A DNA stretch of 58,039 bases from Candidatus Kuenenia stuttgartensis (GCA_020723505.1 DYIT01000014.1:1-58039), one strand, 5' to 3'. Shown: positions 1 to 10,005, counted from the stretch's first letter. Numbers and translations are program-made. The notes: generated by a model from the sequence alone, not told the origin.

Positions 1-90
1 GCCTTCGCGCTGGCCTTCGCGGCCATCGTCTTCCTAGCGGCGAGAAGGACGCTCATCCGGACAAGCCGGAACGCGATTGACGTCAAATAG
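1..90 (+). CDS. C-terminal fragment of a protein with a hydrophobic C-terminus (truncated at window edge)
   Basis: Frame 1 open from base 1 to TAG at 88-90: AFALAFAAIVFLAARRTLIRTSRNAIDVK*; TM-like segment, followed by a terminator. Confidence 0.5.
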   Translation, partial: AFALAFAAIVFLAARRTLIRTSRNAIDVK

Positions 91-115
91 GAAAGGCTTG
101 TCCGGATTGCGACAG

Positions 116-148
116 AAAACCCCCGGGCGGAAGCCCGGGGGTTTTTTA
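116..148 (+). terminator. Rho-independent terminator
   Basis: CCCCCGGGC-GGAA-GCCCGGGGG (120-141) followed by TTTTTT. Confidence 0.9.
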
Positions 149-230
149 TCATCGACCTCCCCGGCTGCCGCTTGTCAGGGAGGATGGGCATGCGTGCGGC
201 GATGAAAGGCGCTGCGGACCGCAGGCCATT

Positions 231-258
231 CGTCATTCCGGCGAAAGCCGGAATCCAG
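231..258. repeat. Dispersed intergenic repeat CGTCATTCCGGCGAAAGCCGGAATCCAG (VIPAKAGIQ type), copy 1
   Basis: Palindromic core ATTCCGGCGAAAGCCGGAAT; identical to copy at 288-315. Confidence 0.9.
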
Positions 259-287
259 GTGAATAAAAGGTGCGCATGGCGTCTTAT

Positions 288-315
288 CGTCATTCCGGCG
301 AAAGCCGGAATCCAG
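288..315. repeat. Dispersed intergenic repeat (VIPAKAGIQ type), copy 2
   Basis: 28-bp identity to 231-258. Confidence 0.9.
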
Positions 316-584
316 ACAAATCCGGGGCAATTCGTGGCGGCATGCAATAGTCTCCTGTGAAGAAATTATTGTAGAAATTGAAAGGAATCAGAGGAAGGAC
401 CGCGCGGAGCGCGTGATATAACCCGGACGAGCCTTGACTTCAATCAACGGAAACCCGATCCCCGAACGCCCCCGCCGCGCACGGCTCTTCGCTCCTGTCC
501 GAGCCGGAACCGGCTTGAGATTCCCCTGTCTCACCGGATACAATAAAAGCAATGCGGCCGGGCCTGATTTCGAGGGAGGAAGAC

Positions 585-1904
585 ATGCCTCGCATGAAAA
601 CCGCTTATCCCCTTATAGTCGTCATGGCGCTTTCGGCCGCGCTCGCCCGGGGGACCGCTTTTGCGACCGACGACCCCGCCGAAGCCCTGAAGGGCCCGAA
701 GAACAGGATTGCGGAAGCCTGCGAGAAGCAGGTGAAGGCTCTGATTCAGACCAGGTGCTTCTTCACGGTCAAGGAATACATCGATGTCGGGCTCTGGTTC
801 ATGCCGGACGGCGAGAGATTGCGGAAATACGAGGAATTCTACGCGTTCGTGCCCGAACTGTACGTTTGGGACAATGAACTCCGGCCCGAGAACCTGCCGG
901 AGAGCAGGGATTTGAGGAAAGCCAAGCACGACAGGAAGGCGGATTCCAAGGCGCTCCACGAGTTCTTCAGCATGAGCCTGAACGTCCTCCTCTGCGGCTA
1001 CGTCGATGAGCTTTCCACCTTAAAGGGCTATGACAAGGAGAGCTTCAAGGAGGCCGCGGGCAAGGATGTCCTCAGTCTGCATGAATTCCTGGACAAGCAG
1101 AACTGGGTCGGCATGTATCCCCGGAAGTACGTCCAGATCGAGGCGCCGATACTCGAGACCACCGTCAAGGCCGCCCTGGCCATGCAGGAGGCAGTGTTCG
1201 CCCGCCTTGCCGAAACCCTGAAGGCCGAGGATCCGGGCAGGTTCGACCCGCCAATCCGGACTTCAATCCTCGCCTCCAGGGACCTGTTCAAGAGGTACAT
1301 GACGGAGATGAAATCAGGCGACAAGGTCAGGAACAGCGCGTACGCCGAGAAGGAAGTCTCGGTCTACGACTCGGAGAGGAAATGCTTCGTCACGGCGGTC
1401 GAGACCTACGACGCGTTCATGAGGGACAACCTCGCGTTCGGAATCATCGGGCCTTCGCTGGACCGCTTGGGCTTCTCTTCAGCGCCGTTCTGGCTCAGGT
1501 TCGGAATCAACATGCATGTCACTATGGACCTGCTCGGCACGGCGGACACGGCGACCATCGACGCCCCGAAGGACGCAGATTACGTGCAGGCGTGGTCCTG
1601 GCGCAATTACTACAACTGGAAACAGACAATCAAGGATCTCGAGAAGGCGGGAAGCGCCCCTCCGCTCAAGGACATCCTGCTCAGGAAGGACGATTCCGAG
1701 ACCTCCGCCGTTGAGGGGATGAAGATATACTGCCTTTTCCAGTTCCTTGCGATCCAGGAGCCGGACAGGATGCGCAGGATGTTCCGCGTGGCCGGGACCG
1801 AGGGCTGGTCCCCGGGCCAGGACGGCGAATTCGGCGCCCTGAAGTCTGTCGGATGGTCTTTCGCTGAAATGGAGTCGGCCTACGTCAAGTTCGTGATCCG
1901 CTGA
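585..1904 (+). CDS. Secreted hypothetical protein
   Basis: ORF 552..1904; start at ATG 585 preferred (GAGGGAGGA upstream; MPRMKTAYPLIVVMALSAALARGTAFA signal peptide). No family recognised. Confidence 0.75.
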   Translation: MPRMKTAYPLIVVMALSAALARGTAFATDDPAEALKGPKNRIAEACEKQVKALIQTRCFFTVKEYIDVGLWFMPDGERLRKYEEFYAFVPELYVWDNELRPENLPESRDLRKAKHDRKADSKALHEFFSMSLNVLLCGYVDELSTLKGYDKESFKEAAGKDVLSLHEFLDKQNWVGMYPRKYVQIEAPILETTVKAALAMQEAVFARLAETLKAEDPGRFDPPIRTSILASRDLFKRYMTEMKSGDKVRNSAYAEKEVSVYDSERKCFVTAVETYDAFMRDNLAFGIIGPSLDRLGFSSAPFWLRFGINMHVTMDLLGTADTATIDAPKDADYVQAWSWRNYYNWKQTIKDLEKAGSAPPLKDILLRKDDSETSAVEGMKIYCLFQFLAIQEPDRMRRMFRVAGTEGWSPGQDGEFGALKSVGWSFAEMESAYVKFVIR

Positions 1905-1949
1905 GGCGGCATCCGCAGTTCCTATCGATTGGCTCCCATCGGAATCACC

Positions 1950-2035
1950 CATGGTTTACTGCCCACCGCTGACCGTTTACAGTTTACGTTATTAAACGCC
2001 GCTCACCGCTTACTGTTCACCTTACGGCTCTGCTC
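1950..2035. repeat. Degenerate GTTTAC/ACCG low-complexity tandem repeat
   Basis: ggtttactgcccaccgctgaccgtttacagtttacg...cgctcaccgcttactgttcacctta: imperfect reiteration between convergent genes. Confidence 0.6.
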
Positions 2036-2052
2036 CACGACAGTCCACGGCG

Positions 2053-3243
2053 CTACGACCGCTGCCGCACAATCCCGCGTTTGAGCAGGATGTCGAGCAT
2101 GATGCCGGCTGCCATGCCGACGAGATAGCCGTATGGGAGTCCTGCGGCCGCAAGGCCCGTCAGCACGGCGATGAGGAACCCGCTCCTGTCCCCGGCCAGG
2201 TCTCGGATTAGGAGCATGAGCGCCGCGCCCTCGAACAGGAGTATCACGCCCAGAACCGGCAGTGGAAAAATCGAGGCGACGGACTCGAACCCCCTGCCTA
2301 AGAACAGGCCGACGAGCACGTAGAACGCGCCCTCGATTATTACCGACCCGCCGGTCCTCGCGCCGAAGGCGTAATGCCCGGCCATGCCGCCGGACCCGTG
2401 GCACACGGGAATCCCGCCGAGGAACGGGCAGGCCAGGTTCATGAGCGCATAGGTAATGCCTATCCTGCGAAGCGCAATCGGACGGGACGGGAACAAATCG
2501 GCGGCCACCTGCCTCGTTGCGAATATGGAGTTCCCGATTGACAGCGGAAGCTGCGGAAGTGCGAGCAGGACGAATCCCGCGCAGACGTCGTCCAATTGCG
2601 GCACATGGAACGCGGGAAGGCCGAATCCCGCGCCGCGCATCGCCGCGTGCACGTCGAGCTTGAAGACGAGCGCGTAGGCGAAACCGAGCAGCACAATGAA
2701 CAGCGCCGCGGGGTACTTCCTGTTGCCGATGAGGACCACGGCGATGACGAACGCCGCCGCCGCAAGGAGCAGCCCCCCCGCCCCGTCCGACCGGACATAA
2801 TCCTTGAGCGCGAGCAGGGACAGCTGGAGCCCGAGCCCGAACTGGATGCCGCGGATGACGCTTTTCGGAATAATGCGGCCGAGCAGGTCGATGAATCCCG
2901 AGACGGACAGGACGAGCATCGCCGCGCCGATGGCGAGCCCGGCGCCGTGAAGAACCGGTCCGCCGACCTTCCCGGTTATCACGATGGCCGCCATTGCCTT
3001 CAGCGGCTGCACGGGCATCGGCATCCTGTACACCAGGCCGGTCAGGGCCTGCATCAGGCCGAACATGACCAGAGCGCCGGTGGCGTCCAGCTTCGCGGCG
3101 AGGATTATGCCCACCACCAGCGGGAGGTCCGTACCGAGGTCCCCGAAGGCTCCCGCGAGCTCGTTCCGATCGAACCTGATTCGGGGCGTGTCGGCGGCGG
3201 ATGTTTCCGCGGCTCCGGCGTCGGCAGTGCAGGGCCGCGTCAT
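2053..3243 (-). CDS. MOT1-type molybdate/sulfate transporter
   Basis: NELAGAFGDLGTDLPLVVGIILAAKLD and MPMPVQPLKAMAAIVI motifs, polytopic membrane protein; ATG at 3243 overlaps the upstream modE-like stop (ATGA). Confidence 0.85.
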   Translation of the reverse strand: MTRPCTADAGAAETSAADTPRIRFDRNELAGAFGDLGTDLPLVVGIILAAKLDATGALVMFGLMQALTGLVYRMPMPVQPLKAMAAIVITGKVGGPVLHGAGLAIGAAMLVLSVSGFIDLLGRIIPKSVIRGIQFGLGLQLSLLALKDYVRSDGAGGLLLAAAAFVIAVVLIGNRKYPAALFIVLLGFAYALVFKLDVHAAMRGAGFGLPAFHVPQLDDVCAGFVLLALPQLPLSIGNSIFATRQVAADLFPSRPIALRRIGITYALMNLACPFLGGIPVCHGSGGMAGHYAFGARTGGSVIIEGAFYVLVGLFLGRGFESVASIFPLPVLGVILLFEGAALMLLIRDLAGDRSGFLIAVLTGLAAAGLPYGYLVGMAAGIMLDILLKRGIVRQRS

Positions 3244-3602
3244 GCCTCTCCGCGCCTCCTGAGGATGCGGCATCCGAGATTCCGGGCGAATTCCTTCTCA
3301 GCGAATCCGGAAACTGCTGCCTCGAGCTTGGCAAACGCGTCTATAAGCCGCCCGGCGAGGTCGGTCAGTTCCGATCCGCCTCCCCCCCTGCCGCCCGCCC
3401 TCCGGAGCACGAGCCTCCCGCCTGCGCCCGCCTCCATCGCCTTCACGAGCCTCAGCGCCTTCATGTACGACATGCCCATCTCGGCGGCGGCACGATGGAC
3501 GGACCCGCACCTGCCGGTCCGCCGCAGGAGCTCCACGGGCCCCGGCCCAAGGAACGCTCCGCCTTTGCGGTCCAGAATCCGGATTTTCACTGATACGCGC
3601 AT
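3240..3602 (-). CDS. ModE N-terminal-domain-like molybdate-responsive regulator (no Mop domain)
   Basis: KIRILDRKGGAFLGPGPVELLRRTGRCGSVHRAAAEMGMSYMKALRLV matches the ModE winged-helix pattern; coupled to a molybdate transporter gene. Confidence 0.85.
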   Translation of the reverse strand: MRVSVKIRILDRKGGAFLGPGPVELLRRTGRCGSVHRAAAEMGMSYMKALRLVKAMEAGAGGRLVLRRAGGRGGGGSELTDLAGRLIDAFAKLEAAVSGFAEKEFARNLGCRILRRRGEA

Positions 3603-3605
3603 GTT

Positions 3606-3629
3606 CGTTGTATATTAATTTGGATAACG
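3606..3629 (-). promoter_or_regulatory. Candidate ModE box overlapping the modE-like promoter/start
   Basis: CGTTGTATA-ttaatt-TGGATAACG: half sites near CGTTATATA in a 9-6-9 layout, the spacing I recall for the E. coli modA operator; 3 bp upstream of the ATG. Confidence 0.6.
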
Positions 3630-3637
3630 CTTGTCCA

Positions 3638-3698
3638 AATAATTCAGGGCAATTCCGCGCGAGGGGCCGTGAAAGGCGCGGGATTGCCCTGAATTATT
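3638..3698 (-). terminator. Long hairpin at the tamA 3' end, probable terminator
   Basis: AATAATTCAGGGCAATTCCGCG (3638-3659) / CGCGGGATTGCCCTGAATTATT (3677-3698): 22 bp with one wobble, touching the tamA stop codon. Confidence 0.7.
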
Positions 3699-5803
3699 CA
3701 GAAGGGGTGGCCGATGGTCACGTGGAGGGCATATGCGTCTTCATTGTGCCTGCGGTCGGGATTCCATCCGGCGTCGAACCTAAGGGGGCCTATCGGCGTG
3801 TTCAGCCTGAGCCCCACGCCGACCGCGTGGCGGAAGCCGGTGAGATGGAGCCAGTGCGCCGCGCGCTCCTTGATGGAACCCGTGTCGAAGAACACGGCAA
3901 TCCCGAACAGCTTGAGCAAGGGAATGTCGCCGAACTCCGAGAAGGGGAACCTGGCCTCCAGGTTGACCTGGAGGTAGGCCTCGCCGCCAATGACCGACCC
4001 CGCCGCGTTCCTGGGCCCCAGCCGCCTTTCGCCGAAGCTCCGCACCGACGATATGCCGCCGCGGAATAGCCGGAGCTGGATTGGGATGTCCTCGGTGCGC
4101 GCCTTGGGGTCGACTATCGACGCCTCGCCGGCGACGCAGAACGTGATGCCGAGCAGCGGAGTTGCGCATGCCGAAGCCTTCAGAATGGACCTGTCGAAGC
4201 TCACCCCGCCCCTGAGCCCCCTGCCGCCGAACTCGTGGAACAAATCCACCAGAAAGCCCCATTTCGGATCGAAAACGCTGTCCCTGAAGTCGAAAAGCAG
4301 TCCCAGGCCGACCGAACTGATGTTGAGCTGCCTTGCCTTCGTGATGTCCACGCCTTCCTCGGCCTTGTAGACGTCCGAGAACTCGTAGTGGTAGGACGCC
4401 GAGGCGGAAATCCGGCGCGAGAACGGGAAGGTGAAGGTGAAATCCATGCCCCAGAAGAACTTCGAGAACTCCTCCTCTATTCGCCTCCCCACGAATCCCC
4501 GCCACTGGCCCCTGAATGGAAGGTTCATTACCCATGGATCGCACAGGCCGGATTCGACCTTCCATTCCCGGAACGAGAGCTCGCCGCCAATCCAGACGCT
4601 CCTGCCCGTGCCGAACGTGTTCGGGCTGCTGATCTTGACCTCACCGTTCAGCCACTCGTAGGAATGGAACCCGGCGGAGCATTCGATTTTTATATGGTCG
4701 CTCTCCCTTACCTTAATCAGGACGTCCACGCTTTCCGGCTCGCCTTCCACTGGCTTCGCCGAGACGTCCACTTCCTCGAACAGGCCCTGGAGGCAAAGGT
4801 CCGTAAGCGCCCTCCTCCGGTTGGCCATGTCGAACAGGTCGCCCTGCGAAAGCCCCGCGATGTGGAGGACGACGCTGTCCAGGGTGAGGCTGTTGCCCTC
4901 AACGGAAATCCGCCTCACGTAGGTCTTCCTTCCCTCCTGGACTGCGACGTCGATTAGCACGCTACCGGTTTTCGAATCGATGACCGGCGTCACCGCGATC
5001 CTGCAGAACGGGTACCCGGCAGCGGCGTAGAACTCGCGGACCATGTTCCGGACCCTGAGGGGCAGGCCGGGATTGAACTGGGAGCCCTTGAGCCCCGCAA
5101 TCCCTTCGATGGCTGCCGGGTTCTCGAGCCGCGCCCCCGTGAATCCGACGGCCGAGACCACCGCCCTCCTGCCCTCGACGATTGAAATCGCCACGAAAGC
5201 CCGGGTCCTGTCCTTGGAGAACTCGACCGGCTCCTCGGCGACCTGCGCCCAGATGTATCCCGCCTCCCTGTAGAGGCCGCGGATTTCGGAGACGGCGTCC
5301 TCCACCCTTTCCTTCACGTATAGCCTTTTCCCCTCCACGAGGGGGAAGACCTTCCCCGCCTTGAAGACTTCCTCGAGCCTTTCATTCGTGAAGAACTCTG
5401 CGCCCTTGAACGAGATTCGGCGCAGTTCGACCTCCGGGCCGGGATAAACGTCGAATCTCACGCGGAGGCCGTTTTCAGCAGCTTCGAATCCCGTCCTGGC
5501 GAACGGCCTCCCTTCGCGCTTGAGCCGAGCGGCGAGGCGCCATGCGGCGTCCTCGAGGCAGCTTCTCCTCCTTCCCGACTTGAGATACGCGAGCACGTCC
5601 TCCTCCACGGCCTTCCTCATCTCATCGAGGGGTAGGACGCTGACGTCCGTGAACTTAATCTTGAGCCCGCCAATCTCGGTCTTGTCCTGTTCGGCCGAAG
5701 CCGCCCCAGCCATGCCGAGAAGGAACACGGCCGCGCACGCGGTAATGATTCCCGCAGGAATCCGGCTCGCCGGCCGGCCGGCCTTTTCGACGCCCGCCTT
5801 CAA
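3698..5803 (-). CDS. tamA: Omp85/BamA-TamA family outer-membrane protein with POTRA domains
   Basis: Signal peptide, POTRA-like repeats and C-terminal surface-antigen barrel (GGEAYLQVNLEARFPF..., LRFDAGWNPDRR...YALHVTIGHPF); TTG start overlaps tamB stop. Confidence 0.85.
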   Translation of the reverse strand: MKAGVEKAGRPASRIPAGIITACAAVFLLGMAGAASAEQDKTEIGGLKIKFTDVSVLPLDEMRKAVEEDVLAYLKSGRRRSCLEDAAWRLAARLKREGRPFARTGFEAAENGLRVRFDVYPGPEVELRRISFKGAEFFTNERLEEVFKAGKVFPLVEGKRLYVKERVEDAVSEIRGLYREAGYIWAQVAEEPVEFSKDRTRAFVAISIVEGRRAVVSAVGFTGARLENPAAIEGIAGLKGSQFNPGLPLRVRNMVREFYAAAGYPFCRIAVTPVIDSKTGSVLIDVAVQEGRKTYVRRISVEGNSLTLDSVVLHIAGLSQGDLFDMANRRRALTDLCLQGLFEEVDVSAKPVEGEPESVDVLIKVRESDHIKIECSAGFHSYEWLNGEVKISSPNTFGTGRSVWIGGELSFREWKVESGLCDPWVMNLPFRGQWRGFVGRRIEEEFSKFFWGMDFTFTFPFSRRISASASYHYEFSDVYKAEEGVDITKARQLNISSVGLGLLFDFRDSVFDPKWGFLVDLFHEFGGRGLRGGVSFDRSILKASACATPLLGITFCVAGEASIVDPKARTEDIPIQLRLFRGGISSVRSFGERRLGPRNAAGSVIGGEAYLQVNLEARFPFSEFGDIPLLKLFGIAVFFDTGSIKERAAHWLHLTGFRHAVGVGLRLNTPIGPLRFDAGWNPDRRHNEDAYALHVTIGHPF

Positions 5804-8800
5804 TTCCGCCTCTCCGAACGGATCTTGAACCCCGTCTTCAGCGTGACCTTGCCGTTGTAGTACCCGTACTCGTCCTTCTCGCCGACCAGGTACAGCCAGT
5901 CGAAAACCCTGAAACCGGCGCTGTAAGTCATCTCCCTCGTGGCCGAGTCCTTTTCGGAATAGATTGAAATCCTGTCCAGAATCGACTCGCCCCCCTCTTT
6001 CCCCAGCAGCCTCGGGCTAATCTGCCTCGCGACGAGCTGCAGAAGCTGCACTCCCATGGCCTCCCCGGCCCCGGATCCCCTCAGGTCGGAAGGCCTGACC
6101 CCGGTGACCAGGAATACCTTGATATCCTCCTCGGGCATCGGGGGATCAGACCTGAAGGCCACTTCCGCTCCTGAAAGGGGGCCGTTCACGGACACGTATA
6201 TCGTGCTGTCCCCCCTGGCTGTTTTGCCGAGGATGCTGACTTCCGGATCAGAGGGCGCTTCCTCGGAGAATTTTACGGAGGCGGCGACCAGGTTCAGCCT
6301 GTAGAACGGCAGGTCCGCGTAGCCTTCCCTGGCGGAAATCCTGCCCGTCAGAACCGGGGCTTCCGTGACTCCCTTTATCTTGAGTTCTCCCGCCACGTCG
6401 GCGAATATCCCCGCCACCGATATCCCGGCCTGGTGGATTTCGGAAAAGACCTTCACCCCTTCCGGCGTGGAGACGTCCACGTCCAGGTCCACCTTCCCGA
6501 TGCCCGGAAGGCTGAAGCCCGGAATGACCGTTCCCCCTCCTGCCGACGATTCCGAGAGATCGATTCTCCGGTCTATCCTCGTGCCGAGCACCCGCACATT
6601 TCCGGTGAGCGACGCGCTTTCGGGGGTGCCGGCGAGCCTGAGGTCGAAATCCGCCCTGACCCTCGCGGGCGGCCCGGCGAGCACGAGCGGCCCGTCCTCT
6701 CCCTTCATCTCCGCCGTGAGGGAAACGACTCTTCCTTCCGAAAGCTCGACCTTGCTGCGCGCGCTGATTCTGCCGCCCGACGACTCGCCCTTGACCGAGA
6801 ATGATGCCTGCCTGCCGTCGGCCTTGAGCCTGCCGTTCACTCCGTCCACGCTCGGGAAAGCGGGATTGACGTGGGCGACCCTGCCGTTCGAGATTTCCGC
6901 CTCGATTGAGACTTCCGGCGCCTCCCATGTGCCGCTGACCATGGCGCGGCCTTCAACGAGGCCGGAAAGGGTCCTCAAATCCGGGAACGCGTCCGAGAAG
7001 ACGGACGGATTGAATCCCCTCAGGGACGCGGCGGCCCGGATTCCCGATTTCGGGTCGATTATCCTGCGGGCCGAGATTGAATCCATGCCCAAGCCGATTG
7101 GGAAACGCCCCCGCCCCTCGATACGGGCCGCTCCCATGGAGATCTCCGCGTCCTCGACGTCGAGCATGCCATCCGCGTACGCCGCCGAAATCCGGGAGTT
7201 GCATTCGCCTGACATCTTTGGCCAGGACAGGGCGGCGGCGTCCGCGCCAAGCGTGAGGACCGGCGAGTTCCAGCCTCCTCCCGCGTGCAGCCGGAACCTG
7301 CACCTTCCGGTCATCCCGGACAGGATTTCCGGTATTTTGAACGCCTTCGAAAGGTCTTCGATCTCGAACTCGTCGCAGGTGAAGTCCATGTCGAAAAGGC
7401 CCGATTCGGGAAACGGATTGAACGAAATCCGGCCGTCCGCTTCCCTTCCGGGGGACAGGCTCAGCGGCACGAGACCCGAGCATCTGATTTCCGCGAAAGG
7501 AAGCATGACGCTGCCGCGCTCAATCAGGACGCCGCCCTCCTCGGACCTGAACCTCAACCTTATCTTCTTCACTGGGAACGCGGGAGGACCCGCGTTCAAG
7601 GCCGTGAACTGCCCTTCAAACGTGGCATGCTCCACGGGCCCCCTGACCGTGGCGTCGAGCCAGGCCTTCCCTCCGGGATTCACGATTCCCGCCCACCCGG
7701 CCTGCGCAATACTGCCTGCGTCGTCAAGCACGCAGCTCAATGCCGCCTTGAATCCGGGATTGGACAGGAGGTCGTCGAGAAGCTTCCCGGGCGCCGGCGG
7801 CGCTTCGAGGTCGAGCCGGAACGGCATAGCCGCAGATATCTCCGCCCTTCCGCCGTCGAACCTGACGTCGGCCTTGCCGATTCTCAATTCTCCGCCGCCC
7901 GCGTCCATCTCGATTCGCGAGGAGAACTCCGGGAATCCGCCTGCCCTGATTCCCTCGAGCGACGCCCTGAACCGGAGGCCGGCGTCCGACAGCGGCCCGC
8001 TGACCGACACGTGCGCCTCCATCCTGCCGTCGGCTTCCGGCGAAGGCCCGGGAATGATGCCCCTAATCATCCTCAGATCGCGGCAGCGGAGGTCGAGGCG
8101 CCCCTCGATTGCCTCCCTGGAGACGCTGAATCCCAAGGCCAGGTCCCCGCAGTCGCCGGAGAGCGTGAAGGGCGCCGCCGAGATTCGGTCCTTCGAGGCG
8201 GTGGCGGATAGCGGCCCTCCGCTCTTCACCATGCCGCCCGCCCACGCGAATTCGAGGCTTCCGACCCCCGCTGAAATACCGTCCGGACCGAAGCCGAGTA
8301 CGGAGGAGTCCGCGCGGAACCTTACTCCCCCTGCCTCTGCCGAAAGGAACTCAATAGACAGGGCCCTGCCGCTGAACTCGGCCAGAGCCTCGAGGTCCCG
8401 GAATTCCACGCCACCGACCGACACGGTCCCGGCACGGACGCTTCCCCGAATCGCGAACCCGCCTCCGCCGGCCGTTATTCCGGCCTCGGCCGTGCATTTC
8501 GCCTCTATCCCGGCCTCGGGCACGAAAGCCCTGGGCAGAAGCTCCCAGAGGTCGTCCGTCCTGAGCGACGCATGGAAGTCGACTTCCGGCGAGCTTCCCG
8601 GGACGATGGATCCGGAGCATTCAACCCTGCCGTCGGATCGCTCAATCGTTCCGCGGCGGACGACGACGCCCGTCTTCGACGCCTCGAAGTCGGCATCCGC
8701 CGAGACGGCCTTCACGCCCGCCAAATCCGCCCATGCCGACCTGAGCCTTCCCGATACGCTCCAATCCCGCCCGGAGAGCGCCGCCTTGCCCTCGAATCCC

Positions 8801-10005
8801 AGCGATCCGTCGATTGCCATCTTCGGCGCTCCATCCAGGACTCCTGCCAGGTCCGGGACCTTCACCGACGAGGATAGCCCGAGGTTTCCGGCCCCGTCCA
8901 GCGACGCCTTGAGATCAAGGGCAAGGCCTTCCCGAAGCGCGCGGACGCTGACCCCCGCCTCGAGCCCTTCGGATAGCGAAGCGCCCGCCTCGACGTCGCC
9001 CAGGAAGACTCCGGCCACGGACGCGCCCTGCATTGAGGCGTCCATGACGCCCTTCATCCTCCTGGGATCCCAGTCCGGCCCCTCCAGGCGTCCGTTGAAA
9101 CGCGCCGTTCCGCCCGCCCGCGGCAGGACGCGGGCGGCAATCCCGGGGAACGCCCCGGCGTCGACCCCCGAGGCCTCGAAATCCGCGGAGAATCCCGTCC
9201 CCGGAGGCCAGTTGACGACGCCCCTGATGCCGAACTTCGAGTTCATCCATGGCTCCAGGGCAGTCTCGAAGCCGATTGATACGACTTCGCCGTCGGCCGG
9301 CACGGTCAGCACCGCCTTGAGCCGTTCCCGCCCTCCCGACTCAATCCTCGCCTCGATTGCCCCGTTCGAGGAGCTCAATCCGAGGCTGCCGGCCGGCAGT
9401 CTCACCGGCTCGGGAAAGCCGTCGATTACGACGGCCGACCATGAGGCCGAGACGGTTGCGGCTGAGAGCGGCCCGCCTTTCGAATCGGCATTGAATCCCG
9501 CGATTTCGAGCGTTACGCCGCCCGATCTGACTGCGAGGCTGACGTTCCTGATTATTGCCGGAGGAATCCGGATTGCAGACAGGTCGGGAAATGGACCGGG
9601 GGGCGCGCTGTCGGCCTTCGCCGGATCCGAGCCCGAACGGTCGAGGTCAATCTCTATCCTTGCGTTCTCGATTACCAGGGATTCAATCGAGCCGGGATCG
9701 CCTCCTGCCGCCGCCACGGGATTGAAGGCTATGCCAGCGGACTCAATCCTCAGGGACTTAATCTGGGGAATCCCGCCGATGCTCCTGATTTCAAGGTCAT
9801 GGAGCCTGACGTCCGAGATCCATCCGCCGCTTATCGCTCCGATGCTGATGTCCGACCTGGTCTCCTTTAAAAGAAGCGCGGAGATTTCCTCGCGCAGGAT
9901 CTTCTCGAAGAACGCCCGGCGGTTGGAATGCGCCCCCTGCAGGAGCAGCAGCAGGAGGATGACGGCTGAAATCGCGAGCCTTCCCAGGGCGCGCATAAGC
10001 CTCAT
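5800..10005 (-). CDS. tamB: TamB-like translocation/assembly module protein (AsmA/DUF490)
   Basis: 1401 aa, N-terminal anchor, long beta-repetitive body, C-terminal DUF490-like end (EEDIKVFLVTGVRPSDLRGSGAGEAMGVQLLQLVARQISPRLLGKEGGESILDRISI); next to tamA. Confidence 0.85.
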   Translation of the reverse strand: MRLMRALGRLAISAVILLLLLLQGAHSNRRAFFEKILREEISALLLKETRSDISIGAISGGWISDVRLHDLEIRSIGGIPQIKSLRIESAGIAFNPVAAAGGDPGSIESLVIENARIEIDLDRSGSDPAKADSAPPGPFPDLSAIRIPPAIIRNVSLAVRSGGVTLEIAGFNADSKGGPLSAATVSASWSAVVIDGFPEPVRLPAGSLGLSSSNGAIEARIESGGRERLKAVLTVPADGEVVSIGFETALEPWMNSKFGIRGVVNWPPGTGFSADFEASGVDAGAFPGIAARVLPRAGGTARFNGRLEGPDWDPRRMKGVMDASMQGASVAGVFLGDVEAGASLSEGLEAGVSVRALREGLALDLKASLDGAGNLGLSSSVKVPDLAGVLDGAPKMAIDGSLGFEGKAALSGRDWSVSGRLRSAWADLAGVKAVSADADFEASKTGVVVRRGTIERSDGRVECSGSIVPGSSPEVDFHASLRTDDLWELLPRAFVPEAGIEAKCTAEAGITAGGGGFAIRGSVRAGTVSVGGVEFRDLEALAEFSGRALSIEFLSAEAGGVRFRADSSVLGFGPDGISAGVGSLEFAWAGGMVKSGGPLSATASKDRISAAPFTLSGDCGDLALGFSVSREAIEGRLDLRCRDLRMIRGIIPGPSPEADGRMEAHVSVSGPLSDAGLRFRASLEGIRAGGFPEFSSRIEMDAGGGELRIGKADVRFDGGRAEISAAMPFRLDLEAPPAPGKLLDDLLSNPGFKAALSCVLDDAGSIAQAGWAGIVNPGGKAWLDATVRGPVEHATFEGQFTALNAGPPAFPVKKIRLRFRSEEGGVLIERGSVMLPFAEIRCSGLVPLSLSPGREADGRISFNPFPESGLFDMDFTCDEFEIEDLSKAFKIPEILSGMTGRCRFRLHAGGGWNSPVLTLGADAAALSWPKMSGECNSRISAAYADGMLDVEDAEISMGAARIEGRGRFPIGLGMDSISARRIIDPKSGIRAAASLRGFNPSVFSDAFPDLRTLSGLVEGRAMVSGTWEAPEVSIEAEISNGRVAHVNPAFPSVDGVNGRLKADGRQASFSVKGESSGGRISARSKVELSEGRVVSLTAEMKGEDGPLVLAGPPARVRADFDLRLAGTPESASLTGNVRVLGTRIDRRIDLSESSAGGGTVIPGFSLPGIGKVDLDVDVSTPEGVKVFSEIHQAGISVAGIFADVAGELKIKGVTEAPVLTGRISAREGYADLPFYRLNLVAASVKFSEEAPSDPEVSILGKTARGDSTIYVSVNGPLSGAEVAFRSDPPMPEEDIKVFLVTGVRPSDLRGSGAGEAMGVQLLQLVARQISPRLLGKEGGESILDRISIYSEKDSATREMTYSAGFRVFDWLYLVGEKDEYGYYNGKVTLKTGFKIRSERRN

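Noticed and set aside
172-360. 62-aa ORF MSGRMGMRAAM...VIPAKAGIQ...VIPAKAGIQ
   Set aside because: Translation of two copies of a dispersed palindromic repeat; VIPAKAGIQ is a classic spurious-ORF signature.
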